A DNA stretch of 64,000 bases from Diatrype stigma (lineage: Eukaryota > Ascomycota > Sordariomycetes > Xylariales > Diatrypaceae). Under the pieces are notes generated by a model. The model worked only from the letters and a program-made list of their open reading frames with translations. It was not told the DNA's origin and did not search any database. The DNA lies in assembly GCA_022225965.2 (NCBI GenBank), contig JAKJXP020000002.1, positions 434,001-498,000 of the forward strand, given 5' to 3'. Position 1 is the stretch's first letter. The number at the start of each line of letters is the position of its first letter. Shown in pieces: positions 24,264-35,743 of this stretch. Made by a program: the position numbers and the translations under genes.

Positions 24264-26112
24264 ATGTCAAGTTACGATTATTCCGAGAAGCCGACGGAGC
24301 GGTCAAGATGGACACCGTTAACGAGGATGCTGCTGTCGGGCGAGATGACGCAGGAACGGCAGAAGGACTTAACGGCCAGGGAAAAGTTCGACCGGTGGAT
24401 GATCAACGAGGGTTATAGGAGATTGTTCGTACCAACGGCAGTGAGTTGATTTACGTGGACCAATATACTAACAATCATTAACAGTTTCGTTTTTGGATTC
24501 GTAGCGCTCCATGCCTTGGTCTTTTCCTTTGGGTTCGTCCACTACTCGCTAAAGGACAATTTACAAAAAGCGAGAGATATCTTCGGTCCGACGTTGATGA
24601 TTGCGAGATCCGCTGCCCTGGTACTCCATGTCGATGTGGCACTGATTCTGTTTCCCGTCTGCCGAACGTTTATATCATGGGCTAGACAAACGCCGCTGAA
24701 CGGGATCATACAGTTCGACAAGAACATCACTTTCCACATCACGACGGCGTGGTCGATCTTCTTCTTTTCCTGGGTCCACACGATCGCCCATTGGGTCAAC
24801 TTCGGAATGATTGCTGGCAAGAACAACCTGGGATTCTACGGATGGCTGGTGGCCAACCTGGCATCGGGCCCAGGCTGGACGGGCTATATCATGCTGATCG
24901 CGCTCACGGGCATGGTGCTGACGTCGTACGAGAAGCCGCGACGGGCGAACTACGAGCGGTTCTGGTACACGCACCACATGTTCATCGTGTTCTTCTTCTT
25001 CTGGTCCATCCACGGCGCCTTCTGCATGATCCAGCCCGACTTCGCGCCCTTCTGCGTCTCGATCGGCTCCAGCTCCATCGGGGTCTTCTGGCAGTTCTGG
25101 ACGTGGGGCGGCTACGTGTACCTGGCGGAGCGCATCGCGCGCGAGCTGCGGGGCCGCCACAAGACGTACATCTCCAAGGTGATCCAGCACCCGAGCAACG
25201 TGTGCGAGATCCAGATCAAGAAGGAGAACACCAAGACCCGGGCCGGCCAGTACATCTTCTTCTGCTGCCCCGAGGTGTCGCTGTGGCAGTACCACCCGTT
25301 CACGCTGACGAGCGCCCCCGAGGAGGACTACATCTCGATCCACGTGCGCATGGTCGGCGACTTCACGAGGCAGCTCGGCGCCACGCTCGGCTGCGAGTTC
25401 GGCAAGGGCGGCGGCGGCGGCGACAAGGACACGTCCAAGGTCGTGGGCGTGGACCGGCAGAACAGCGAGGTGGACCCGGCGCTGAAGCGGGTGCTGCCGC
25501 GGGTGTACGTGGACGGGCCGTTCGGGTCGGCGTCGGAGGACGTGTTCAAGTACGAGGTGTCGGTGCTGTGCGGGGCGGGCATCGGCGTGACGCCGTTCGC
25601 GTCGATCCTCAAGTCGATCTGGTACCGGATGAACTACCCGCAGCAGAAGACGCGGCTGTCCAAGGTGTACTTCTTCTGGATCTGCCGCGACTTCGGCTCG
25701 TTCGAGTGGTTCCGCTCCCTGCTGCTCGCCATCGAGGCCCAGGACGTCGACGGCCGCATCGAGATCCACACCTACCTGACGGCCAAGATCAAGGCCGACG
25801 ACGCCACCAACATCATGATCAACGACGCCAACGCCGACAAGGACACCATCACCGGCCTGCGCAGCCCCACCAACTTCGGCCGCCCCAACTGGGACATGAT
25901 CTTCCGCGGCATCCGCAAGCTGCACTCCCCCGCCGAGGCCGGCGTCTTCTTCTGCGGGCCCAAGGGTCTCGGCAGCCAGCTGCACATCTTCTGCAACAAG
26001 TACAGCGAACCTGGGTAAGCTTCCTCCCGGTATGCGTGATGTGTATATGTTTCTCGTGCTAACCCCTTGCTCGCATAGCTTCTCCTTCGTCTGGGGCAAG
26101 GAGAACTTCTAA
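24264..26112 (+). CDS. noxB: NADPH oxidase B (NoxB/Nox2 type), with a phase problem at intron 1
   Basis: Membrane flavocytochrome that passes electrons from NADPH through FAD and two haems to oxygen; fungal NoxB acts in infection structures and ascospore germination. Exon 1 (about 24264-24428) encodes the N-terminal extension typical of NoxB and ends in TAREKFDRWMINEGYRRLF. Exon 2 (24485-26014) holds the transmembrane haem domain with histidines in LHVDV, HTIAHW and THHMFIV, the FAD motif HPFTLTS, the nucleotide motif GAGIGVTPFASILKS and FFCGPKGLG. Exon 3 (26079-26112) supplies the invariant end FVWGKENF. A poly-Gly insert (GKGGGGGDKD) precedes the NADPH lobe. Exons 1 and 2 fit the family perfectly but cannot be joined by a GT-AG intron without a one-base change: the intron has TACTAAC and ACAG, but 56 bases from GTACCA or 44 from GTGAGT both shift the frame. 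Confidence 0.93.
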
Positions 26113-28119
26113 GCAACTGCCCTGTCAATATACACCGAGATGGAAAATGAAGCACAAAGCAGAATGGCCTTGAGATTGGAATACGAAATCGATGATGCGG
26201 GTCTGAGCTGGACTCACGACGACGACTGATAATACCACTACCAGAAGTGCGACTCGCAAAGCAGGTAGCACAAGGATGCGTTCGTTGTCAAGCATGTCGA
26301 TGTTTCTTGATTTGGTCGTTGCTCAAGGTTGTTGTTTGATATTAATAGAGAAATCGGGCCAACCTATCATCGTTATCCACCGCCGTGAGCCTTTCTGATA
26401 TATACTTATACATGTATTGTAGATCTAAACCAGATGTATTCGTTACCGTCTATCCTCGATGCGTTTCCCTTCACTGTGCACGAGAAAGTAGTAAATGTGA
26501 TTATTTGCCAAAGACCACAGTCCCTGATTCGTGGTGCTTTCTCTACGGAGTATAGATTCTAACGACCAGAACATCGTAAACCTTGTCATATGTAGTTTAG
26601 TCGCCGTACGAGCGGTTTCTCGACCCCCCAGTCAACGAGTATCCCCGTTATCCCGGTATAGTTGATAACTGTCCGCGTTGTCCGACACCCAATTACTTCA
26701 AAGTGGTTCCGTTCCGGCTATTCAGCTTTGCTCAAGCCGAAATCGGCCAAGCTCTCTGGAGCCATTCGGTCTATAAATGCTGGCATCGATAGAGACAATC
26801 GAACATCGTTTCTTTCCTTTCCATCCCAGGGAGCGTATGCTCCAGGGTCATCAACAGTAGTCCGGCTTTGGGCTGTACTCGGTTTCATTTGGCTCCCAAT
26901 TACGGAATCGAATTTCACGATGCCCCTTACTAAGTTCTGATGGACGGATCGACGACTTCGGCTAAGGACTCTTACCTTGCGTTTTGCCTTACGAACCAGC
27001 CATGATCATGTGCTCTTGCCAATCACTCGTTTTATCTATTCGGCAAAGCGTCTACACTCGAAGTCACTCTGAGTCAATTCCCGACTTATCATGAGCTATT
27101 CCGACAATCTTCTCGCGCGTCACGAATTCTATGGTGATCCGATCAAGCACCGTTGTGGGTGCCGGACCCCATCCATGACACCAAGGGAGGAAAGCTCCAC
27201 CGCCGCCTATCACCTTTCGGGTTGTGCCCGCCAGCCCACAAGCTCCATCTGCCACGTCAAGAAAATGGGTTGCTTTGGCCCACTGATCAGACCCCTACCG
27301 AGCCCATGACCGCCACGACTATCTTCAAGGACCGAGTGGTGGGAGTCACCCCCTGACCTGCTGGGTCGTGCCCTGTGATACGCTTCAGGATGCAGAGCGA
27401 ATGGGCTACTAGATCTCTTCAAGCTTCACGATCCTAGACAGACTCAGCTGGTAGCCAAGTACAAGTTACGCCAGCGGATCGCCCAGTCCACGGAATCGGG
27501 GGTCGCGCAGTCGACGCGCTCATCAAGGACAACCATACGAAGGCGTAAGCCGTGAACAAGTAGTACAGGGAAAGGGGGCATGCAAAAGATGGCGCATGGT
27601 TTTATGGCCAGCCTGATCGACGCATCATTTAGTTCGATTTTGCAATTGGCGGCCAAATGAACCAGAGTTGGGCTTGAACCGGGCTACTTGACGATCTAGA
27701 AGCATACGCTCCCTGGTAGAACAGCTCCATGACAGATGGTAGTATTTCCATGTATGAATGGTTCGTGGAGTCCTCCTAGCCGTGTCAGAGCCTAATAGGT
27801 TTAAGCCCGACTTAGAGGACTTCGCGAGGTATTCGCAGGTGGAAATGCTACCATATGTTATGCGGCTGTTCTGCCAGTCAGCTGCTACGCAACAGCGTTT
27901 TTGTTTATTTATGGGAAAATGTGCATAAAGCTGGATAGAGCCAGCCACGAAGACCTTGGATCAACTCATGGTGTAGCCTAGCTGTATTCTAATCTGGTTC
28001 ACCCGATCTCTACAAGAGGCAGCTGGAAGTAGCATAATATTGATTCGTTAAAACGACTTTGCCCAAAAAAGGAGATAAGATATTATTCCATCCCTTTATT
28101 CTTCAGGACGCAGGAAGGT
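26113..28119. other. Intergenic region downstream of noxB
   Basis: Two kilobases between convergent genes. Only short open frames occur, none with a recognisable motif. GC-richer coding-like patches at about 27130-27310 and 27470-27560 have no family resemblance. Confidence 0.55.
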
Positions 28120-29027
28120 CTAACTGCTATACGCCTTCTGCACCGAGGGGCGGCTGACGATGCGCTGATGCCAGGCCATGTATGCTGGATATTCCTCCTC
28201 AATCTCGTAAGCCTTCCAAAGGGACTCGGTGAAGAAAGGCGCGTGGGCGATGACCTGGTTCCAGGGAATGAAGGCTAGATCGGCGTATGTGCTACGAGAG
28301 CCTCACGTTAGTGCCTGTTACGTCTAAATCTGATTGAATAGGGGCACCTACAATTTCTCGTCCACGAGGTACTCCTTCCCCTTGAGAATCTTGTCCAGGA
28401 CCTCTATCACACGCACTATCTGCTCAACGTAGCGTTTCTTCGCTGTAGGGATGTCTTCGGGGCACTTGCAGAACCACATGGCTTGGCCATAATAGGGGCC
28501 CTGTATTGATTCATAGTGGTCGATTAGATTTGACCAAGTAATTCTCATGAGGGTATATATATCAGCTCTCACCTGGCCAGACATCTGGAAGTGAAGGTAC
28601 TGCTTGAGGTGCCATTTGCCCGCCACATCGGGGACCGTCAGCTTGCCCCCCTTGTCGTAAGTCTCGACAAGATATTCGACGATGGCGCCGGACTCCCACA
28701 GAGTGAGGCCGGTGTTTGGGTCCGCGATTGCTGGCAGGCGGCCATTGGGGTTGATGGCAGTGAACCATTCTTCTTTGGGATCATCCACAATGGTCTAGGT
28801 TATATCCGGCCCGTCAGTCGTTGAGTTAGAACCTGGGGGGAATAGTGGTCTCCTGTTACCTTCTCGTATGGAATGTCGAGTTCTTCGAGAGCAATGGCCA
28901 CCTTGTAGGGATTGGGGCCCGCGACTAACAATTGTCATTGGTCAGTTACTGCTTGATTCTGCATGCTCACTGCCCATGGTTGCTTACTATGACTGTAAAA
29001 GGTGATGGGTTGGAGCTGAGACATCAT
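28120..29027 (-). CDS. Glutathione S-transferase, Ure2-like fungal type
   Basis: Cytosolic enzyme family that conjugates glutathione to electrophiles or reduces peroxides. Five exons: 28988-29027, 28860-28924, 28573-28794, 28352-28500 and 28120-28291, giving 216 residues from the first of two tandem ATGs (29027; 29024 is equally possible). The thioredoxin-like half shows GPNPYKVAIALEEL, then NPNGRLPAI and WESGAIVEYL, which form the glutathione site. The helical half follows with GPYYGQAMWF, and the conserved N-capping block FTYADLAFIPWN lies across the last junction. Exon 3 and exon 4 are separated by a 72-base intron (28501-28572) that has no stop in frame, so a retained form would add 24 residues. 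Confidence 0.93.
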
Positions 29028-30180
29028 AGATTGATGGATGTGATGTTGCTCGGGAAGTTGTTATAGTATGAGACTACGTCGCTGAACCAGCTTGATCGAT
29101 AACAGATTAGAGTCTCTAAAAAGGTTGTGGAAGAAGGGTCATGGTATCTTCAAGCATTGCGGGAAGCTGAACCTTATAGTTCAATGAGGCGGCCAAGGAA
29201 CCGACGTGATGACATATATTCACCTCAAGTAAGTACATCTAACAAGGAAATATAGTATGACAACTCTACAATAGTATCAAAAATTAGGCATCGCTATCTC
29301 GGTCTGTGTGAAGAGCGCGAGCAAAGCAACCGCTGAATAATGTTAGTCCCCCCGACTGCGTGCCACGACAAAACGCGACATGGTTTACGGAACCGCCTAG
29401 AAACTTCTTCTGGGGGAGAACCTACAAGCGGAAAACAGAAAGCCAAGATCAATCAATCCGAGCTCGCCAGGCTGCTTTCAGGGTAGTCTGCGGATCTTCA
29501 GCTCTGCGCTGAGATCCTGTTATTCTGCAATGCAATTACCGTCTAGTCTATGCTGCCACGAGATAACAACTCAAAATTAGAAAAAGCTAGATGACCGAAA
29601 TACCGAATGTAACGGAACCAAGCATAACGTGGCCCGATATGTTACCTGATGTTCTCTTGTTGTTGGTTCATCGCCTCCTTACTACGAGTTACTAGGTGCT
29701 CCTGACCAACACTAGCTGTCTCCTCGGTCCCGGGCGGCCTGGCATCTTCCGCATATCTACTCCACCCGTGGAGACCATCGGTGGTCTTGAGCCCGCCACC
29801 TCCGCCCTACCCCCGGTCACTGTCGGTGTCAGCTACTTGCTTTGCTACCGCGACTTCTCATTAGAACTTCACAAACTAGGCAGCTAGGGAGTGGGAGCAT
29901 GGTCCATAACGCGGGTTGCCAGGGCTTGCCTGCCGCATATCGATGACAGCGAGGGCGAAGTAAAATGAGTGATGCATGAGATTGGGAATGTGTGTATATA
30001 GTCAAACAGTGATATAAAGTCCTGGAAGACCTCGGATTGTCTCAATGTCTTTCTTCTCTCGACCAACCTCATAGTCTATAAGATTGTGCTCTTAAACCAA
30101 CCCGACTATACTCGCAATTTCGCTCTCCCGGAACTGACTTCTCGTTCTGAACGCCAAAGCCTCTGATTAATTATACAATC
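29028..30180. other. Intergenic region between divergent GST and secreted-protein genes
   Basis: About 1.15 kb without a supported gene. A plus-strand frame at 29696-29887 reads GGLEPATSALP, a peptide pattern that recurs in spurious database ORFs; I do not call it. Confidence 0.5.
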
Positions 30181-31019
30181 ATGTTTTCCCTCAGATCTAT
30201 CTTCTTTATCGGCCTTATGAGTCTCTTATCTGCTGCCCTCTGTGCTGAGCAAAAGGAAGCACCTGGGTGTGGAGAGGTTAATGTCTTCTACACGTATGTT
30301 TGCCTGTTTCCAGAGACCAACCAAGAGATTTACTGATTATATATGTTCGTACAAGTGGTCTACCGGGTTGGCACAGGTTGGTCATCGAGCAGGGCTACCC
30401 TCCCGAGGAGGCGGATGCTGCTATTCGAAACAGCACCATCGAGATGATCAACGCCGGGTACAACGTCCGCGGTACGTGTCAAATGATCTCACTCCTTTGG
30501 TCTGCTGGCAAGTAGCAATGCTAACTTAAATTTGTCGTCAAGTTGTCCTCGCGGGACCCGAACAAAATATCGAGGCGACCCGCTCCCTCATGGCCGACGT
30601 CAAGTGGGACGTCACTGGCGTTGGCTACGGCATGAGAGGGTCGAACATCTCCGAGATAATCACCCGTTTTGAGGGTCAGTCATATAACCCCTATCTCTTT
30701 GATACAAATAACTCACATCTCGCAGACAACCTCCAACTGTTCCGCGAAGAGACCGACCTGAGCGCTCCCATGGTCTTCAACTACAACCCCTGGTCTTTCC
30801 TGTGGTCTGTGCAGCGCCGGGTGCCCCTGAGCAGTGACTGTGCCGGCTCGCCGGGCAAGGACTTGGTGAGTGATGACGAGCCGTGACATTATTATGAGCC
30901 TCCTAAGCTAACAGTGGTCGAATGAATAGGGCTTGTTGATCCTTTGCCAAGAGGAGTGCCAGTACCCTAACGGCACGTACCCCAATGGTACGCATCAATA
31001 CAGTCCGCATTTGTTCTAG
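30181..31019 (+). CDS. Small secreted protein of unknown function
   Basis: Five exons (30181-30293, 30377-30471, 30543-30674, 30726-30865, 30930-31019) with good donors (GTATGT, GTACGT, GTCAGT, GTGAGT) give 189 residues. The N-terminus FFIGLMSLLSAALCA is a signal peptide, with cleavage likely after A22. The mature part contains NVFYTLVIEQGYPPEEADAA, GYNVRVVLAGPEQNI, WDVTGVGYGMRG and VQRRVPLSSDCAGSPGKDLG. I recall the last two patterns from uncharacterised fungal proteins, but know no function for them. Four mature cysteines (about C30, C152 and two in LCQEEC) could form two disulfides. Several N-glycosylation sites (NST, NIS, NGT twice) support secretion. It may be an effector or a secreted paralogue of a cytosolic family; neither is shown by the sequence. 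Confidence 0.8.
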
Positions 31020-31968
31020 GGGCTCATGGATGGGCCGTATTGATGATAGTATCATGATACGAATCACCTGAGGTTATTGTCAGCTGAATTCGGAAGACTT
31101 CTTACTGTAGATAGTTGAGCTTGTATTATAGAGAACATGTTTACCCGCTTTGTTGTTCTAGATTAACAAACCTGACGTGATTGGATACGGCTGTCACGGT
31201 ACCAAACGTATCGTTTTCAGCCCGGCTCCGCATCACTGTATATAATAAGGGGGTATTCCCCTCCTCCTAGCCTGGATCTTCTTGCTCTCTTCGTACAGCA
31301 ATAATTATATCTTCCTGACCTCAAGCTTGTTTCCTGCCGTGACAACGCCCTACGGGATGGCACAGTCGGTTCTCGACACCCAGAACTCGTGGTCCCTAGG
31401 AGAATATCAACATAGACTAGCATGAATCTAATCTGGTTTATGACTTTCAGTGTTGAGCTCTGAAGATGTATATGAAATGCAACCTGGATCTTCGAAAAGG
31501 GGCCCCGATTCATCACTCACTTATACACGGCTGCCACCAGCTGCCACCGGTTGTCATGCTTTGAGTATCTTCCCGGCTCATCAGGTACACAGTCTATCGA
31601 TTTATCCAACTCCGAGAGGACCTTAAACAAGGCTCTAGCCTGACTTTTCGGATTCTAACATGTCAGTAGTATGTGTTTGTTTATTCATGGGTGGTCTGTT
31701 CCCCACGGCTTCAACGTCTGGATGTACAGATCTCATGGAGATTAGCCAGCTCGCTACATGTAGTTAGCTCCAAGGGAACTTGATCAAGTACACTAAGCAA
31801 TGTTAAGTGGGGTTCGTACACTATGAGAAAATCACCAGGCTTCCTCTTTTATCTTTTAATACTCTTTTATCCGACTAATTACTTCCTGCAAGTGGAAGCC
31901 CTTCTTAACAGAAGGTGCAGCGCGGGGTAAAATATCAGCAACAAGACCCGAGCCTAGGCGGCATTATT
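31020..31968. other. Intergenic region upstream of the DUF1308 gene
   Basis: About 950 bases with no supported gene; short frames on either strand carry no recognised motif. Confidence 0.5.
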
Positions 31969-33654
31969 ATGGAGGACGATGTCGTAAAGCTGGCTCAGGC
32001 CACTCTTCAAAAAGTCGATGCGCTGCTTGGCGAGATAGCCGCCCTCAATGAAGCGTACCGAGATCGGCGGGAGACCGCCACGAAGCTGGAGCGACGGGAC
32101 ATGCCTGTCGATCTACCGGGGCTGAACGACCTTATCGCCTCGTCTAGGGGGCTGAGAAACCCGCTCGAGAAGGTCGTGCGCGCGAGAAGCACCATCGGCA
32201 GCCCGGGGCTATCGTGTGTGGAGGACGAGCAGCAGAGAGACGAACGCGACAGGAAGGATATGATCATCCTGTCGAGCGTCGGAAGCCATCCCGGCGAGCA
32301 GAGGTGGGACGCCATCAAGCGGTGTCACGGCCTTGTGGCGCTGCGCCGCCAATTTCCGCTCGGCAGCAGCAGCAAGCGGCTTAGCCCCGCGGTCGACGCC
32401 GTGGTCCAGAACGGCGCCGAATGGCTGAAGGTATCCATCCTCAACGAGCGCAAGCTCATCCGTCAGATGGCTGAGGAGGGCTGGCATCCCGACGACTCGG
32501 AAGATGAGAGCCCTGCGGGCTCCGACGATGATGATGCCGACGAGGGCAACGCGACGAGTATCGTAGGCATCACGGCGCAACTCGTGAGGGCGGCGCGCTT
32601 AAACCGGTGCCGAAGCGCCCCGCCGCGCGTGCGAATTTATTTGCCCAACATCGTCGAGGGCTCCTCAGCCGAGGTCGACAAGCTGCTAGGCAAGGTCCGC
32701 CGGGCCGGTGTTGCGAAGGGACACCAGAGGCCTGTGGAGGTTATTGTCGATTGTGCCGACAGTGCCTTCGCGCGGACTCCCGTCCCGCCGCTGGAGACGG
32801 CGTTCGCGAATCTCTTTAGAAATACCCAGCTGGATCGCTTGACGCCGACCTTGAACCTGGAACTCACGCTTCTGATCAGCCTCGTCTCGGATATCACCCA
32901 TGGGCGGATAGAGGTGAAGCCCTGGTACGGCACGCAGGTCATATCGCACATCAAGGACGAGGAGCATGCTCCGGGCACCCGCCTCAGGGACCTCTATGCT
33001 GCCGTGGGCAGTAGGCATCTAGTCTGCACCAAGGACGTCATGACCGAATTCTCCAACGTCATCGAGGATTTAGGGACGCCAGCTACAAAGGAGCGTGCTG
33101 CGATTCTCCTAGGAAGCACAGGAGAGGGAGGGACGGTCTCATCCGAAAGTTCCGACGAGCTGAGATCTAAGTTCCGTGAACTCTCCGTCTATCCGGTACC
33201 AGACGGCCTGCAACTTCCTATCCGAGCCGTGAGTGCTGGCGATTTCGACGCGTCGCGGGAGAGCGTAGACGCCATGATCGAAGCGGGGAAACTGCCGGAG
33301 GTGGCGCGTCATGTCTTCGATAAGCTCGACCGGCAGTACCACCGCTCGTGCTACCTCTACGGCTGGGCCAACGGCATCACGACCGTCTCGGCCAACTCGC
33401 TCACGGTGCAGCAGATCTACGCGGTGATCAACGAGTACGATGACGATGGAGGCGGTGTCGGCGGGGCTCCAGCCCCGGACATGTTTTGCGCTCCGCTCGC
33501 CATCGGGTTGAACACGGTGCGGCCGTGCCCCGAGGACCGGTGGAACGGGCTCAAGGACGCGAAGCACGGGAGGAGAGACGCGCGCGAGAAGGAGGCCAAG
33601 GCTATGAAGAAGTCGGGGGCTTGGGGCCCGGCTTTGGGCGTGCGGTCTAAATAG
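31969..33654 (+). CDS. DUF1308 family protein (C7orf25/UPF0415 homologue)
   Basis: Single-exon gene of 561 residues. The frame opens earlier, but the first ATG is 31969 (MEDDVVKLAQATLQ). The N-terminal ~190 residues are helical and charged; an acidic linker follows (DDSEDESPAGSDDDDADEG). The DUF1308 part begins near VRIYLPNIVEGSSAEVDKLLGK. It includes NLELTLLISLVSDITHG, the motif by which I recognise the family, and then RHLVCTKDVMTEF. The C-terminus is basic (KHGRRDAREKEAKAMKKSG). The family is conserved from fungi to human with no established biochemical function that I can state with confidence. No signal or membrane segment is visible, so it is probably cytosolic or nuclear. Confidence 0.85.
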   Translation: MEDDVVKLAQATLQKVDALLGEIAALNEAYRDRRETATKLERRDMPVDLPGLNDLIASSRGLRNPLEKVVRARSTIGSPGLSCVEDEQQRDERDRKDMIILSSVGSHPGEQRWDAIKRCHGLVALRRQFPLGSSSKRLSPAVDAVVQNGAEWLKVSILNERKLIRQMAEEGWHPDDSEDESPAGSDDDDADEGNATSIVGITAQLVRAARLNRCRSAPPRVRIYLPNIVEGSSAEVDKLLGKVRRAGVAKGHQRPVEVIVDCADSAFARTPVPPLETAFANLFRNTQLDRLTPTLNLELTLLISLVSDITHGRIEVKPWYGTQVISHIKDEEHAPGTRLRDLYAAVGSRHLVCTKDVMTEFSNVIEDLGTPATKERAAILLGSTGEGGTVSSESSDELRSKFRELSVYPVPDGLQLPIRAVSAGDFDASRESVDAMIEAGKLPEVARHVFDKLDRQYHRSCYLYGWANGITTVSANSLTVQQIYAVINEYDDDGGGVGGAPAPDMFCAPLAIGLNTVRPCPEDRWNGLKDAKHGRRDAREKEAKAMKKSGAWGPALGVRSK

Positions 33655-34957
33655 GTGGTTAGAAGACAGCGTTTCGTTATAGATACATCTCACATTCGCA
33701 TTCGAACACGGGGGTAGATAAGATCGCTTCGAAGACATGGCGAAAGGTTCGGGAGTATGTAGGTAGATGGTTCGTTAGCTAATCATTACCTATTACTACC
33801 TAGGTACAGTATCGATGGTCGTCGCAGCATAAGCGCAGAAGGGAGTGTATATCAGAGAGCGTTCAGAACAATGACCAAGCCTGATGGCACTGGCTTAACG
33901 AAGATCCATTCCGCTATACTATTGTGAACAACGTACAATAATAAGTCAAGGGAAACAAGGAACCTTGGAAGAAAAGAACTGCAATGGCCGAGTGCCAATT
34001 ACGTCATATTATATACAATATTGGCAATAGGAAGGGATCCCTATTATGCACGTCCAGCAGCCCCTTCCTTATCTTATACTCTGTATTACCCCCGTAACAA
34101 TAAGTGGTGTACCTACCTAGGTAAGCACCTTGCTGGGATAGTTAGGTAACGGCCACGGCACCTGCCTCATTACCGCTCTCGAGCCCGGCTGTTACTGCCC
34201 CCTGTTTTCGACCCGGTTGCTGCTTTCGGCTGCCGTACGCGGGTTTGGGGGCGGGGCAGCTACCAATACGAACCGCGTTAACACCTCTCCTTATATACTA
34301 ATCCTTACCTACGTACCTCCCTGGTTGATCCGCCCTTTTTTTCATATTCCATTTTCCCTCGAATGGGTACCGCTAGGGATGGCGGGCGGGCGAACGGCGA
34401 CGTAATGCTTCCCATTAGTTAATCGTTGATAGGTATCCTGAAATCATTATTGTTATGGCAGGTACGGGTGGTGGAGCCTGAACACCGAATGTGTGTAACC
34501 ACCTATTTAACATGGAAGCCACTACCTAGTTGGTTGTGCGAAGTAGGCCTAAAACTACTACTGTCCCCACAATGTGTAGGTCCCCCTATTGTGTAGACCT
34601 CGGTGTTGAAATGAACGGCTGATTAGGCAGTGACGACCGAGTAATCAGGTAGTACAAGGGAGCAGGCAAACATTGGCTGACGATAGGTAGGTGTAGTCCA
34701 TAAATACTTCAATCGCACCTTCCATCTATCAAATTGTATTTAAGCAACTGCACGTCCCACTCCCCTTCAACGACAAAATCTTTTGAGAAGCTTCCTAACC
34801 TCAAAGTCTACATCTTCCCCCTATATACATCATCATCTACTCTGTAATTCCTCTGATTTCCCCTTGGTGCCTCCCTACAACGAGATTCACATTCGACTAG
34901 TGAGCGTTGCGTCGATTACACGACTCACATATCAACTTACGAGTCACATTAGTCACG
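33655..34957. other. Intergenic region between the DUF1308 and 2EXR genes
   Basis: About 1.3 kb with no supported gene. TAGGTA/TACCTA clusters occur at 33772-33815 and 34106-34129. The 150 bases before 34958 are pyrimidine-rich and likely leader. Confidence 0.55.
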
Positions 34958-35743
34958 ATGTCTTACTTCGGACGCCCCAAGTATTCCTTCCCTTCATTCA
35001 CTCTCTTGCCTCCCGAGCTTCGTCAAATGATCTGGGACGAAGCCCTTCGCAAGGAAGCCAGTGACCGCTTCGTCGTCATCACACGAGCCCAAGTCCACGG
35101 TTCTGCAGTGGCCGTCGCACCCGTGAAGCACCTCATCAGCCCATTCTTGTCGGCCACCAGGGAGAGCCGGGCCCGGGCTCAAGTCTTCTACGATGTCAAG
35201 GTCGAGATGCAGGCCTTCGAGACAGACGAGCCGGTCGCCTTCAGCGAGCTGACTTGGACGCTGGAAAACGAAATCGGACAGTTCCCTCCACAGAGAGAAG
35301 TGCAGCTTACCAAGGAGGCGCTGCGACGAGAACCGCGCTCCAAGGGAGCCATATACATCAGCCCGAAACACGACAAGTTCGTCGCAGCCAGCTGCTCACC
35401 ACCCGCGCCAGACTGCGACGAGATGGAGGCAAAGATCATGCTATGGGGGTTCGGAGGCTATGGTCACGGCCAAAGCCGGTCCACAACCCAGTACATTTTC
35501 GCGCCGCTCGGTGTGGATACCACCGCGCACATTCCGACGCTGACACTGGCGTGGAAGAGCACCCGTGATACCGAGCTCGTGTTCGACTACCGCTGGTTCA
35601 CCGCCGGCTATTTCAAGAGAGAGTCCGAGTTCGGCTACTTCGATTTGGACAAGGGGATTGAAACTGGGTTCCTCAACAGATCGGTGTCTCCATGGGGGCT
35701 GCGTCTCCGCCGCCTCATAACCTTCAGAAGCAAGGGGGGTTAG
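34958..35743 (+). CDS. 2EXR domain-containing protein
   Basis: Single-exon gene encoding 261 residues, start MSYFGRPK at 34958 in context ACGATGT. The N-terminal block FPSFTLLPPELRQMIWDEAL (residues about 10-30) is the signature of the 2EXR domain, a module found in large families of plant-associated and saprotrophic filamentous fungi. A second conserved part with PFLSATRESRARAQVFYDVKV follows. No signal peptide or membrane segment is visible. The molecular function of the family is not known to me. Its copies are typically numerous and variable between strains, so it belongs to the accessory gene set. Confidence 0.88.
   Translation: MSYFGRPKYSFPSFTLLPPELRQMIWDEALRKEASDRFVVITRAQVHGSAVAVAPVKHLISPFLSATRESRARAQVFYDVKVEMQAFETDEPVAFSELTWTLENEIGQFPPQREVQLTKEALRREPRSKGAIYISPKHDKFVAASCSPPAPDCDEMEAKIMLWGFGGYGHGQSRSTTQYIFAPLGVDTTAHIPTLTLAWKSTRDTELVFDYRWFTAGYFKRESEFGYFDLDKGIETGFLNRSVSPWGLRLRRLITFRSKGG

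Noticed and set aside
24675..26099. 474-codon minus-strand frame and 437-codon plus-strand frame overlapping noxB
   Set aside because: Shadow frames caused by strong third-position GC bias in the noxB exon; repetitive Arg/His/Val or Gly/Arg composition.
27640..27720. Possible tRNA-like B-box sequence (GGCTTGAACC)
   Set aside because: No matching A-box, acceptor stem or anticodon arm could be drawn at the right spacing.
29696..29887. Short frame with GGLEPATSALP
   Set aside because: This peptide pattern recurs in spurious database ORFs; no start context, domain or neighbour supports a gene.
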